A DNA stretch of 64,000 nucleotides, from contig RSEF01000021.1 in assembly GCA_003993805.1 (NCBI GenBank), positions 2,801,065 through 2,865,064 on the forward strand, in the 5' to 3' direction. The notes under the pieces were generated by a model. It worked only from the letters and a program-made list of their open reading frames with translations, made no database searches and was not told where the DNA came from. Both the position numbers and the translations under genes were made by a program. Shown piece after piece: positions 22,801 through 35,646 of the stretch (its first letter is position 1; every line of letters starts with the position of its first letter). The stretch is from Himantopus leucocephalus. Taxonomy: Eukaryota; Chordata; Aves; Charadriiformes; Recurvirostridae.

Positions 22801-25800
22801 CTAGTAAATACTGAGGTCTATTATTTTAATTGCATGCGGATAGGACCACTGACTTCCACATCACTCGTAGTTGTGGTAATTTTTAGAAGTTACTGTATCC
22901 TGGCAGTGGCCTGAAAGTGTGCTGAACATGTTTCTGAGTGCATAATCTGTATATTTAATTACGTTTTGGTGTGTTTTTTAGTGATCTTAAGCTGATACAT
23001 GGTTCTGATGCTTGATGATAAGATGTGACAAGAAGACAGTGGGAAGATGTAATTAGCTGTCTTCATGTAATAATAAGGTCCAGTAACGGGGGAAAAAAAA
23101 GGCAAACCAAAGCCATACAAAACCACTGTTTCTGTAGTTTATCTAGATTTTGCCATAATATATAGCATTTTAAACTGAGGATTCGCTCAAGATCTTGTAT
23201 TACAGTAGGCTGTCTTGCGGAACAGAAACATTGTTGAATGCTTTCCTGACTCAGCCTAACCGAGAAATCATCAGGGCTTTGCTTGTTACCTTCACTTCAG
23301 AAGACAGTTAGTGAAAGGCCTTCAGAGAAGGATAAAGTAAGGTTTTGATAAAAACTATCAAACCAGAAATAAACCCGTGAGAAAACTAATCGGGGAGGAA
23401 ACTTGTGTTTAAAATGGGTGCTAAAGTGCCAGCAGAATTTGAGGTTTTGGTCTTATTCTGAAGTGCGTGCTGATTTGAGAATAAGGTAGTCTGTCAGATC
23501 ACACATGTTACTGTATAAAAAATGCCAACAAAACAGTATTCTCTAATATGTCTTGATTTAAAATTATATTAATACTTTATATTTACTTCCTTATTCAAAG
23601 ATCAAAAGCATTGCAAAGTTGTTGTCTTTTATGTATATTAAGCCAGTGTGTTTTCTTTTATTAAAACTTATTTGAGTGTCAATAACTTTCTGAAATGTTG
23701 TCTGAAACTCTTTGAAGTTTGAGGGGGAAATAAAACCTCGTGTGTCTTTCGACTTAAACTGATGTACGTTTGAGACTATAGTTCTTGGAATAGACATAGA
23801 TTCTCCCAAGTTCTTAAAATAGGCCGTATAGAATGAACTATCTGAATGTATTCAGCCAGATAAGTAGTCAAGATATACTGGAGTAACTCTGTGTATTTAA
23901 ATATAATGTGTTTGTCTAAATTAATGTCAGCTGAGGCTGTATGCTGTAATGCCGAAAGTTTTTACAAAGGAAAGCATGGTTCAGTCATTACTCAAATCTG
24001 TTAAGTAATTTTAACATGATATTTAGGATCAGGCCCATGCAAATAAGTTTGATGAATGGCTGAAGGCAAATAATGAAAAGGATTGATAAAAACCCAAATT
24101 TGAGCATGTGGAAATGATATACTGGTAGAGGCAGGCAAATTTGAATTTGAAATAAACAGAATTAATTGCACTAAAAAGTGTAATAGCCACTAACTGAAAA
24201 ATGGAAACCTCATCAATTAACTGGAAATTGCTTCCTGAAATAAAAAAGAAGTAGTAAGTACTTATGACCCATTTACAACATTTTTTTTTCTATATTCATA
24301 AACAGCTGTCCATCAAAGTTAGTATTTGAAAATCTTGCTTAGTAAGAGACTACCCCTAGTAAAGCTACAGGTGAATTTATGTAGTTAATTTACTACTGTC
24401 TAGCTGTTTTCTTATATCTAGTTGTTTCAAAGTTGTCACCCAGGATGAATAAATTCCGAACATTTCGGTTTTTTTAAACACAAAATGAGTCATGCTAACC
24501 TATTTAAGCAGCTGTTGCAGAAATGAATTAATATGATAATATGACCTAGTGGAATTATTACTGTTCGTGTACTAAATGTTCTTATTTATTACCTGTAACA
24601 TTTAATTGTGGTTTAAATAAATTCCATATAAACACACTTACTTTAGAGTTTAGAAACAATCCACAATTACATTATGCAGTTGGCAGAACAAATGCCTTAT
24701 TACTGATTCTTAGGATAGGAGGATTTCTGTGGTTGATACCTAGCTGATGATAAACAGCTTTGCCTTCATCAGTTACTGTTCTTCATGAGTCTATTTCTGT
24801 TTTGGTCTCTATTAGTAGATTGCAATGTCTTTGTGTCTACTGCCTTGTATGTCTCTGAATCACAGAAAATACAGGACCTTACTAAAACTCAAGGATTTTG
24901 TTTTGTTTTAAGCAGAATTTCCTGTTCTGGTTTAAAAACAGAACCAAGCACAAACAAACAAAAAAAAACCCCACAGCATAATACAGCCCATCCCTAGAAA
25001 CTTGTAGCTGTTTCTTTTTCTCTTTTTCCTGCTCCCCTTTGTTTGTGTACTAACTGGTAGCTCTTTTTCTGGAGGCCCCTATGTCACTCTGGTTGTTCAC
25101 GCCTTTGTTTCTCTGCATAAATGTGTGATGTATAGATAGTGCTTATGTGGACGTCAGCATTTCCAAACCTTGCATGTGTTGCATTGCTAAGCAACTTTTA
25201 GCAACACTTATCTCTCGTCCTTATGCCATCTGGAAAAGAGGATTAGACAAGGAAATGTGCCAGAGAGAGACAAAGGCAAATCTAAGAAAGAGGTGGCTTA
25301 ATTACTTAAGAGAATGAGTGACGTTAATAGTAGGCAATCATAAGGATTGATTGAAAGCAAGCACAATGCCTTTACAGGTAGACATGAGGAACCACTGAGA
25401 GAGGCTGTGTATTTTCTATCCCCCATCCTTTTTTCTTCCTTAGAGGAAGCAGGACACAGCTATTGCATGTTTACATACAGTGATGCAAGATGAAACCCCC
25501 TATGACTTCAGTATCTAATTTAGATAAAGTTCCAGTTACAGTGAGTTTTTTCTAGACCTTTTTCAGTTATGTGTATTCAGGAGTATAACTAGCTAACTAC
25601 TGTTTTAAAGCTCTCTTTCACAAGGCAGAGAAGATTGTGAAAATGCCAATGGAGCTTGAAGCTTGTGTACATTAGTTACCAACAGTACTGCTATCCCTGG
25701 GATAACTGCTGAAGATAGCATCACATGCTTTCAAGTGATAGAAGAAATAGACAAGGCGAGCAGTATCAGAAGCGTATTTCCAAATAACTGCTTTTTCTCT

Positions 25801-27131
25801 TTGCTTTTATCTTCTGACTTACATGTGTAATTGCTAAAGGTGTAAACAAAGCACCAGAACTTTAGCTGCTATGTCCATCTGGAGTTTCAACTGGGTTCAC
25901 ACACATTTTAGAATTATAGTAGCACTTTATTTGGTACCTCTGCTGCTCACGCAAAAAGCCAGTTATCCAACTTAATAGAAGAATGATCGCTTTAGATTTT
26001 AAATATTCTTATTCTCTTGTTCCTTCTGTACTCTAACATTGAAAGAATGTTGTCTGATAGCTAAACAAGAATTAGTACTGTGTAAAACAAGTGACACTTG
26101 TTACTGAGTTGTTTTACTTCCCATACTTGGACTTTTGACTCTGCTTTGACCATTGTCTGATTATTTCCTTATCAGTTTCAACTCTAAACTCTTCCAGTAA
26201 TATGGGAACAATTCAGACTAATTTTCAGTGTCAGCTCTGTGCTTCAAGATGTTTCTTACACGTATCTTGGAATAAAAGTGCGTACTACAATATACAATAC
26301 TATACTTTCTTTTCACATCTGAAACTGAAACCAGTATTCCTGATTGTGACCTTCCCTGTCCTGTCAGCAAATACCTGTGAAATGTCTGACAAATTTTCCT
26401 TTCCTTCCCTTGTGTCGGACCACAAAGAAGAATCTGTTGACTCTGCTATCAGTTAATGTTAGTAAAATTGTTGCTGTGAACTAATGATCTCAAGATGATA
26501 CTATATTGAGTAGGAGAGGGTACACTAGAAAAACTGCATGTTCATCATGACGTAGTACTAAATTGCATGATTACGTGTGCAAGTTTAATGTTGCTAGACA
26601 CTTTAATTGGCTCCTACCTAAGCTTCTGTGGTATTTGGCTTTGCAGCCTTAGGAATCTTTAAACTTTTATTTTATGTAGTGGTTATATCTTGGGTGAAAT
26701 GCAGTCCAGATTTAAATAACCAAAGCTTTTTGGAATTGAGTTTGGTACACTATTTCACTTTTCACAATCTTTAAAAAGCAAAATAATGTGTGATTCTGTA
26801 TGTGACAAAGCAGTTATTCATTCTTGCTGTGTAATTTAATGCAATGTAATATATGAACTGAAGGACCTCACATAATAGTATCCCACAGTAACAAACCTTG
26901 GGCAAGAAATGTTTGATTCTCCCCCCCTTTCCCCTTTAGAGGAGTGCCACATAATCCTTGGTTGTTGTGTGGTCTCCTATTCAGCTTTTCACACAAATGT
27001 TGGAAGGGTATTTATAAAAAGCCTTGAGGACCACCCACTTTGCTATTGAAAATTGGCTGAAATAATCCCTTCTTTGTAATATAGCTGTGGTGTTGTCGAA
27101 ATTTAAAATCTGTGTGTATTTCTGTTTAAAG
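19864..27131 (+). other. MORN1 intron, 7.3 kb, no gene or clear repeat
   Basis: AT-rich DNA with only short homopolymers. Reading frames of 60-85 codons occur but lack splice signals or recognisable content. I identified no transposable element. Confidence 0.5.
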
Positions 27132-27228
27132 GGGCAGTGGAGAAATGACGTATTCAATGAACGGGGCGCTATAGTTAATTGTTCTGGTGACATCTGTGAT
27201 GGACTGTGGATCAATGGCTACCCTGCTG
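27132..27228 (+). CDS. MORN1: MORN1 exon ending the MORN-repeat domain
   Basis: Acceptor TTTAAAG and donor GTACGT bound a frame reading GQWRNDVFNERGAIVNCSGD and ICDGLWINGYPA, close to human [20 protein letters not shown] and TYYGLWINGHPA. Joined to the previous exon it rebuilds VYEGQW. Glycine is lost in FNERG. It ends in phase 1. Confidence 0.85.
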
Positions 27229-29029
27229 GTACGTACCTTCATTATGCTCTCCAGTTATTAACAAGTCTTTGACATAATGCTTTGGTTGTCCCTCTTTTGA
27301 TTAATATGATCTGACTATAGTGTTTAGCATCCTCTGAGTACTCAGTTCTCTTAGAATGCATAGTTCTCTGGAGCAAGGGGGATAGCTATTTGACTGAGAC
27401 CCTTCCTGAAGGGAGGGAGCTGTTCATTCAAATTAAATGCAGAACTATAGTGAGGTATCAAATGTTCTTGCAATGGATTTTTATTCTTCCGATGAGGGGG
27501 AGTTTTTTGGTTTAATAATGTGGATTTTTAATTTTAAAGTGAAAGTATTTTGGAATTAGAAAGTTGGAAAAATACAAAAGAAACAAACTCTGCGTGTGCA
27601 TGCACAGTATGCATGTGTATAAGCGAGTAATCTCAGTTTAAATTATGTCATTGGAAATAGTAAAGAATTGCTCAGCAGGTTATAATTTGTTAAGCACAGA
27701 GCAGAAATGAATCCCATCATAATGCAAAGGTGTGGACTCGGTGGCTTAATAGAAAGCTTTTCTAATCCAGTTGACTTCTGCGTGAGGGGACTGTTTACAT
27801 AGACTATTGTAGTTCCAACTTGAGTGCTGCTGGTTCAGAGATGCTCATAAGTAAATTCTTGTATTGCCTCACTCAGATATGAATGTATCACCTCAAAGGA
27901 AACGATAAAAAACCACCTTGAAATACACCTTGAAATCAAAAAATCAGAAGAATATAATTCACCTGATTGATTTATTTCTGTCTTTAATATTAGACATACT
28001 TGTAATGCTAGGTCATATTTTCAGAACCCAGAATGAAAATGTTTATTTTTAGAAGCATTTGCTATACAGGAATAAGTTTTTGTAGGTTTCATAAGTCTCA
28101 CAGTAAAGTGCTGCTTTAATCCAGTCAAAGTTGGTCGTAATCAAAATTCATAGCTATGTTCAAACCCTATAAAATGTTGTGATGGTCTGTTTCATGATTA
28201 GTTAGCAGATGTTAACTTCAGCAGGCCTTTTTTCTGGCACTGTAAGCTGAACAATAAGGATTTGAATAGGTCTTGAAGAATCTCTACACAATCATGGAAG
28301 TATTCTCTTCAGATTACTAAAAGGATATATTTGAAGAGAGAAAATTCGTTCCACTCCTGTTCATTGGGTACTTAGAAGACTTAATTTTCCCTTTTCTCAG
28401 TGCATTGCAGTGCAATCATTTACATTCTGTATTAAGAAAGCATGATATTCCTGTTTATTGCTAAAACTTAATTGTTTTTTAAATCTTTTTAAAATGCATT
28501 TTTGTCAAGTCAAGGTTATTCACAGGACTTCAGTTTAAAATAAATATCTAGATAAGTAGTTCAGGCAGAACAGTAGCTTGGCTTTTGTGAAGAAACTGCC
28601 TTCATTAAAAGGAATGAATGTATATCTTCTTTCCATCCACTTGGGAATACAAGTTTGTTTTAATGTGGCGATTGTCTAAGCCAAGCACAGATGATATCGT
28701 TTGCTCTGTCTTTGTGAGATACTCACCTTCACAAGGGCTGGAGACTCTGGATGTCCTGGGCAGAATTTTAACTGTACATGTTTCCTAGCTTTCTGTGGCA
28801 GCTTTGCAACAAATTCGTCTACCAAAGCTTCAAGTTATTTTTTTACCTATATAAACGAACTGTTTAGTTGTTGAGCTGCATTTGTATTACTTTACCTTGA
28901 ACATATGATTGCTTTCATTTTTACATTAGTTATGTCAGGAGAGAGTCAAGATCGTAACTATTTCCTTCACTTTCTCCTGTTCCCTGAAACAACAATAATG
29001 AAAGAATGAATTTTACCTGCTTTTAATGC

Positions 29030-29951
29030 TGGTTTAGATGGTGAGGTTTACAGAATGGGGGCGCTGCACGGTTGGCCTTTGTCAGAAGAGGCCAGGGGCT
29101 GCCCTGTGCTGGACACAGCTATTTGCAGCTGGCTCCACAACAGACCTGCTGCTGGCCAAAGCTGTGCCCATCAGCAAAGCTGGTGGCACCCCTGTCAAAA
29201 CATATTTAAGAAAGGGTAAAACACTGCACGACAGTGAGGAGTGAGGCGAGGGAGGGAAGTGCGAGACAATCCTGTGGAGACTGAGGTGAGAGAAGGAGGA
29301 GTGGAGAGGAGGTTCACCAGATGTCAAAGCAGATATTTCTCGTGCAGCCTGTGGAAGTTTTGGAAGAAACGATGGTGGAGCAGATGTTTCCAAGCAGCCC
29401 GTAAGAGGACCACAGCAGAACGGATATTTGTGCTGCAGCCCATGGAGCAAGTGGATATGTCCTGAAGGAACTGCAGCCCATGGAAAGCCCACGCAGGAGC
29501 AGGTTCTCCTGACAGGAACTGTGGCTCGTGGAGGACCTATGCTGGAGCAGGGGAAAAATGTGAGGAGGAAGGAGCAGCAGAGAGGAACTGTTATGGATTG
29601 ACCACAACCCACAGTTCCTCATCCCGCCCCGCACCACTTGGCGGGGAGGTAGAGGAGTTGGGAATGAAGAGGTGAATTTGAGCCTGGGAAAAAAAGGCAT
29701 GAGGTAGGAGGGGGAAGATGTTGTTTTAATTTATCTTTCTTTCTTGCTATCCAAGCCTATCTTAATTTGCCATACATAATTTTCCCTGCGTCTGTTTTGC
29801 CCCTGGTGGTAATTGGTAAATGATCTCTCTGTCTTTGTCTTGATCCATGAGCCTTTTCATCTTATTTTTTTTCCCACTGTTCTGGTGAGGAGAGGGAGTG
29901 AGAGAGGAGTTGGGTGGGCATCTGGCAGCCAGCCAAGGTCAACCCACCACA
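29030..29951 (-). mobile_element. Solo LTR of an avian endogenous retrovirus (ERVL-like)
   Basis: A 922-bp element in a MORN1 intron begins TG and ends CA on both strands (minus: TGTGGTGGGTTGACC ... TCTAAACCA). It is flanked by the 5-bp direct repeat AATGC at 29025-29029 and 29952-29956. The minus-strand start, with CTGCCAGATGCCCACC and repeated CTGCTCC...GGGCTGCAG units, is the pattern I know from LTRs common in neoavian birds. No internal gag/pol region or second LTR is present, so it is a recombined solo LTR. Orientation rests on recalled consensus and is less certain than the boundaries. ORFs inside it are not genes. Confidence 0.85.
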
Positions 29952-30286
29952 AATGCTATGAAGGATATAACAAGTAAAGCTACAATGGATCATTCCATTC
30001 AATTGATTCTGATTTGGTTGAGATTTTGTTTCACTGAGTTGTAATTTTTAACTTTCTTCTTAATTTTAACCTTAGTCATTGTCATCAGCCATTGGCTTTC
30101 CTCTGTTTAATGCTGCTGACCAAAATAGAGAGTTCTATTGCCTCTTTGAGTAAGAAGTACAGTAAGAGTGTTTTATACTCTGACTTAAGTTTAGGTGAAC
30201 TTGTAGCATTGTAACACAGTAACAGTAAGAGATAGTTAATATATAATTGTGACATACTAACTATTTGTTGTTCTTTTGATGATCAG

Positions 30287-30408
30287 CATTGAATAGCCAC
30301 AGTCTGGAGATCTGTGCTGGCATCAGAAGCTACCAAATCCAATCAAGTTCTGCAAGCAACTTGTTTGAGTTAACTGAAGAAACTGAGAGTAAAACAGTTA
30401 ACTCCCAT
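30287..30408 (+). CDS. MORN1: MORN1 exon, post-MORN region
   Basis: Acceptor GATCAG and donor GTACGT. The frame reads NSHSLEICAGIRSYQIQSSS and ASNLFELTEETESKTVNSH, aligning with human [20 protein letters not shown] and EVNFFKVDRDNQETLIQT. It needs a phase-1 upstream partner; the expected exon (human RIVILGPEVMEV region) was not found between 27229 and 30286. The exon at 27132 also ends in phase 1, so direct joining would stay in frame. Confidence 0.75.
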
Positions 30409-31450
30409 GTACGTAGTGTGGGGGAGAGACAAATTCGTTATATGTTTCCCTGGATTAATATGTGTATGTAGTAATCTAAAACTGGGTATTTAGTGTATAA
30501 ATTACAGCAAATCTTCAAGTTTTATACCCTAAAAATAGTAGCAAATACATTTTTTCGTATGCTGAGGTATCTTTGTCGGTGTCAAATATACTTGTATAAT
30601 GTAATATTCAGCCTTTAAAAAGTCCAAGGTGTTTACCGCATTCCCCTGCCCCCAACTGGTGGCTTCTGACTATTCAAGGAAGAATTCTCTGATCAAGGAA
30701 ATACGTACAGCAAGCTCTGTCTTCAAAAAACAGGCCTATAAAAATCATCCTCCTAAATACTGATTTGCAATCCTAAATTAATAGTTGATTTCTGAAGTAT
30801 TGATAAATCCACTAAAGTCCCTGGAAACTGCTGAATGTGTTAGTACTTCTAAGAAGCCAAGAACCTTTAAACCTCACAGAAATTTATTCCAAAAATCTCA
30901 CCCAGCGTTTGGTTTCTCTCTGTATTTTTATGGCAACAATCAGTACCGGATGAAATAGAATCTACAGTGAATTTTTCTTTGAAGCTGTGAAACTTGATTC
31001 TTTGTTTATTCGGGAAGTCACTGCTTTAAGTTTGTGCAGCGCTCCAACAGAACTTGGAAAACACAAGGAGTAGCTTAAATTAATTCTATATCACAATTTG
31101 TCAACTCTATCCCCAGTTTGACAAAATCTACAAGATTTAAGTTGTTGGAGAGGTAGTTCTCAATATTATGCTTATTATGCTATTATGTATGTCTTCTGCT
31201 GTGTACCCAGCTGTAAATTTAATATACTGGATACCTAATGGTTGTCATGGTGAATGTATTCTTACACTTGGACTTAATTAAGATTTTAAAAACTATCAGC
31301 ACAAACAAAAAAAAGATGTCAAAACTATTTTCTTTCACTGGATTTGAGTGTATAAGCTATCTTTGACATACGTTGCATCTGGAAACTGGGAACTGAAATC
31401 TACTGTTTGTGTCATTAGCAGTTCTGGATTTGCACTGGCTGATTTACCAG

Positions 31451-31525
31451 TCCTTAAGGGAGACAGAGCCAGAATCTGGACCTGACACCCTGTGTGGAGC
31501 AGGAGATGCTTTGAGCACCATTGTG
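31451..31525 (+). CDS. MORN1: Possible MORN1 exon
   Basis: A 75-nt open frame, acceptor TTTACCAG and donor GTAAGT, phase 0 on both sides, matches the phase at the end of the preceding exon. It encodes SLRETEPESGPDTLCGAGDA then LSTIV. Human MORN1 has a poorly conserved Gly/Asp-rich segment at this point, so similarity neither supports nor excludes it. Confidence 0.4.
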
Positions 31526-34500
31526 GTAAGTAAAGATAATGGATTAGTTGACTGCTCAACTTTTTAGTTAACTGAAAAATGGAAAAGTATCTTTGCATAG
31601 CAGTAAAAGAGCTTGAGAGTATAAGAAACTGCCTTTGTAATACAAACAGGCAGTTCTTAAGTAATTTCTTTTTTTTTAGCAGAGTGCTAAATTTCTTAAA
31701 TAGAAACAAAATAATTTGGTTACTTTGATTCCATTTTATAAGAGAAATCTATCCCTCCTATGGTTTCTTTTCAGTTATTTTAATCAAGTAAAATATACTG
31801 GTGTGCAGTAAGATCAAAAGGGTTCGAGTAATAATTTCTACAGTCTTAATTCATTTACTAAGAATGAAATAGGGCCTAAAATTTGAATTTGGAGTCCAGA
31901 TTTTATACCCTTCACTAATGTTCAGAAATACTGCCAGTACTTCATGTACTTCAGTGGTGAATTTGGGTTCTGTTTATTTACATTGTGAGATTTGAAACAG
32001 CAGAATTGACAAAGCCTTACTCTGTATCCGTAACACTAGAAGACATAACACTTTCTCTTGATTCCCCCAATTGCAGCAAAGAGGTTTAAGAAAAAAACCA
32101 CAAAATAACTGCTGGCCATTTAATAAAATCACAAGAGTCAGTGACTTTGATTTGAAGTTTCAAATTTGACGCTTGTGAGGAGGCTTTTTGTTGTCCACTT
32201 GGTAGCTGGGACTGCAAAGGTAACTGTCCTAGCAATGTGTTACTTTGTGAAATGCATGAAAAACAAGCAGTTGCTTTTGCAGTCCATGTGCAGATCCTGT
32301 CTGTGACTCATGCAATTTAATCAATTAGAAACAAAATCTCTTGTGACTCTCTGGATGGGATACCATATGTTGCAACAGAAAAAGAGCACTTTTAGAGGAG
32401 GCATTTCGGTGTTTTGGAAAGATGGCATTGCAGAGAAAACGTAGAAAATGTGTTTTGCTTTAAATATTAGGGCTTCAAAACAAAAAACATTAATTCTTTT
32501 ACATAGTTCACTGAGCTAAAGATAGTTTTGGGGATTCAAGGCATCCTGTTGTTACAGGCAGTCAACCATAGTTTTCCAGTCTTACAGTGTCACTACTGAG
32601 GAATGCATGTTTCTGTGCACATGCACTTGTGCTAGCTGATCCATTTTGCTGTGCCCTGTAGCAGGAAATTCTCTGCTAACACAATGCAGGTTGATTTCCG
32701 TGTGTTTTTAAACTTAAAATCTTTGGTATAATTATGTACATAAGTAATCAGTCTTCTATGAAAGGGAGAAGGATTATAAGCTCAGGTGCTTTTGATCACA
32801 CGTGAGGTCAGAGGAAGCAAATGAGGACATTTGGGACATGGTATTTTTCATTTTTAGACTCTTCTTATTCACAGGTCAATTTTGCCGAAAGCTGCCCCAC
32901 ACATGTCTATTTGTGTTGGTCCCTTAACGTGACCATTACTTCAGCAGGACTTTTTGGACCATAGAATTCTAGTCGGTTCTTAAATATCCTTCAACCACAA
33001 GTGTTTTCTGTGTTTGGTTTTCTGTACTTCCATACGTCTAACAGTGGTTAGAAAATGTCAGCTGCTGCAGAGTATGAGCACCCCCCCTACTCTATTGTCT
33101 GAATTGTATTTAAGAGTACAGTGTTTTATGGTCCTGGGATTTTGAAGAATTAGGCTTTTATTTTGGAATTTTTAAATTGAGTTTTAAAGTGTTCTGTTGA
33201 GGTCATGTCCAGAGTGTTTTCTTCATAATATAGCGTTGTCTTTCTGAGTGTTCATGGCAGACAAATTGTGGGACTTTTCAGATCATCATTGATTTCAGTG
33301 AACAAATTGTGTGTTTGGTCAGGGACATTGGAGTAATTGGCACTGGAAGGCAAGTTAGATGAAGTGAGGCGGAGGTGGTACTAAGAGTGGGAAGTGATGC
33401 CTTGGAGACTAGAATAAAGGAAGGAGGGAAGAAAGAAAAGGAAGAAAGAGGAGAATGAAGAACACTTGAAGAGTTACTGAAAGATTCTTTTCTCTGGTCA
33501 TTGTTCTACTGATTTCTCTTCTGATTCTTCTCATCTCTGCTTTTGGAGAGAAAGGTTGGCTAACTCTCAAAATACCTTGGGGATAATTTCTGCTGATGGG
33601 TAAATGATGAGATCCTTGAGACTTCCATGCATCACTGCCTGTAGTATGGATATAATCATGCAATGATGGAGAATCATCCAGTTTTTATCCAGTATTGATG
33701 TACTGTCAGTTAAAGAGTTCTAAGAGGTTTTGTTGCCTAGTAATAGTAATATATATGTAGCTATTGTTTAAATATGGATGTTTTTCCATATTTTGAATAG
33801 GTAATGAGATCCACACCCATGAAAGATGTATGAGATGTAATTTGTCTGGAAAGCCTCTTTCGTCACTATTTAGTAACATATCTTATGCTTACAAATTAGT
33901 TTCTAGTAGTTTCATGGTGTTGGCCAAGCAAGTAAGCCTGGTATCAATGCAGCTCTTTGGGTTTGGTTGGTTTTATTTTCCTTACTACTACTAGTGACAT
34001 AGTTCTACAACGTTTTTTTTTTTTTTTTGTTTTGGTATTAATTATTTTCCAGGACACTTTTTAGGAAAGCTAATAATGACTGCTTAAAGTATGATTAGAT
34101 ATGTTACTAGATGGACTTAGAGTAACAATGTTATCTTGGTTATTTCAGTTTGTTGCACTAATGGAAGCAGTGCGTGCATGTTGAAGAATGTTTTCCTCTG
34201 TATTCTTGATGTTATTACAAGACATCACAGTGTAATAAAGAAACAATCTCTAGGCACTGATACCAGTGACATCATGTTGCTAGTTGTCCAGATTGTTGTA
34301 ATCCCTCTGTTTTACATTTGCTTCATATCATCACATTTCTGCTGCATCAGCTAAAATATTTTTCATACCTCTGGGTTGAAGAAAGTTATTGTGCTGCATG
34401 TCTTAAATTTAGGAGAATTTACAAGACTGAGTAACAAGCTCTCAATTGAAACCAGGGCTAGGAATGTACAGAGCTCTTGTAGTAAGCCAACTTAAACGTA

Positions 34501-35600
34501 TCACTGGCTCATCGTTTAGAAGATTGAAGCTGTAAGAATTTCAAGTTTTTGGCTCCTACTTTTTTTAGGTTGCAACTATTCTGCCATCTAATTCGAGCCT
34601 GTCACTATTTGATACTTTTTCTTCCTTCACCCACTAACTCTACTGAGTTCCACTAAGAGTATCTTAGTTGAGATACTTTTTTGAAGGTTCATTATGGATG
34701 AATGGATTCCCTTATTATTGTACCATTGTAAGTATTCAACTGATAACATTGGGTTTGAATGAGGAACATAACACACTTAGGTCAAGTAATAACTGATAAT
34801 TTTAGTTGGTTGTTTAAGCAGAAAGATCACTGTTCTGATAGACCTGCATTAAGATTACTAGCTAAGCAGGATACAAGACAAATGACTGAATTTTAAAGAT
34901 CGGAGCACGTGGAACTGTAGGCAGCTTGTTTAACAAAAAAAGTAACAAAAAGGAGCTACTCTTCGCATCGTAATGTCATAGCACCGAGCTAACAAAATGT
35001 TGACTGTATGCGTAAAATAAATGCTTTAGTGGGTTAAAATAGTGCATGTAACTAAATAGGCTGAGGGGGAAAAGATTATTTTGTGCCACTCCACATTTAA
35101 AATACTTTGTTTGTAATAGTGCTAAAGTTTTCGTTATGGCTGATAATTCAGGAGAATACGTACTAATCTGTGACAGAAGTAACTTGAGCATAAATGTTTT
35201 GGGATTGTCCTTTAATTGGCAGTACTCAATTAATTGAAGTTTTAGATTCATCTATAGTGAGAAAATTTACGTGATGAGAGAGATGATCTTTTACAGGAAT
35301 TTATACATTGAAAAGTACCATAAAAAGGGAAGGGTAAATATGATGATTTGTCTTTGGAGCATGCAGGTGGGCCAAGCCAAAGCTGCATCTTTTCATATGC
35401 ATTTGGATATGTTATAATGTAAGGATTTGGAGCGATTTTATACCTGCTAAAGCAGGGTGCCTGAGAAAAATGTCCTGTTTTCTCCCCACTATTTTTCATC
35501 CAAGCAGCTCTTTTTAGACTGTTTGACAAAAATGAATGTGTAACTTAATTCAGGAACAGCATCAGATGACACACAGGCTGTCATATGTTAGTTTAAAAAA

Positions 35601-35646
35601 GGGGGGGGGGGGGGGGGGGGGGCGGAANNNNNNNNNGGGGGGGGGG
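35601..35646. repeat. Poly-G run interrupted by a 9-base N gap
   Basis: G22, then CGGAA, nine Ns (35628-35636) and G10. The gap lies inside a homopolymer able to form G-quadruplexes, so its true length and sequence are unknown. Confidence 0.9.

Noticed and set aside
29082..29700. Minus-strand ORFs of 128 and 176 codons
   Set aside because: They lie wholly inside the solo LTR and do not resemble retroviral or host proteins.
33361..33470. Purine-rich GGAGG/GAAAG tract
   Set aside because: Simple low-complexity sequence; no unit structure strong enough to call a satellite.
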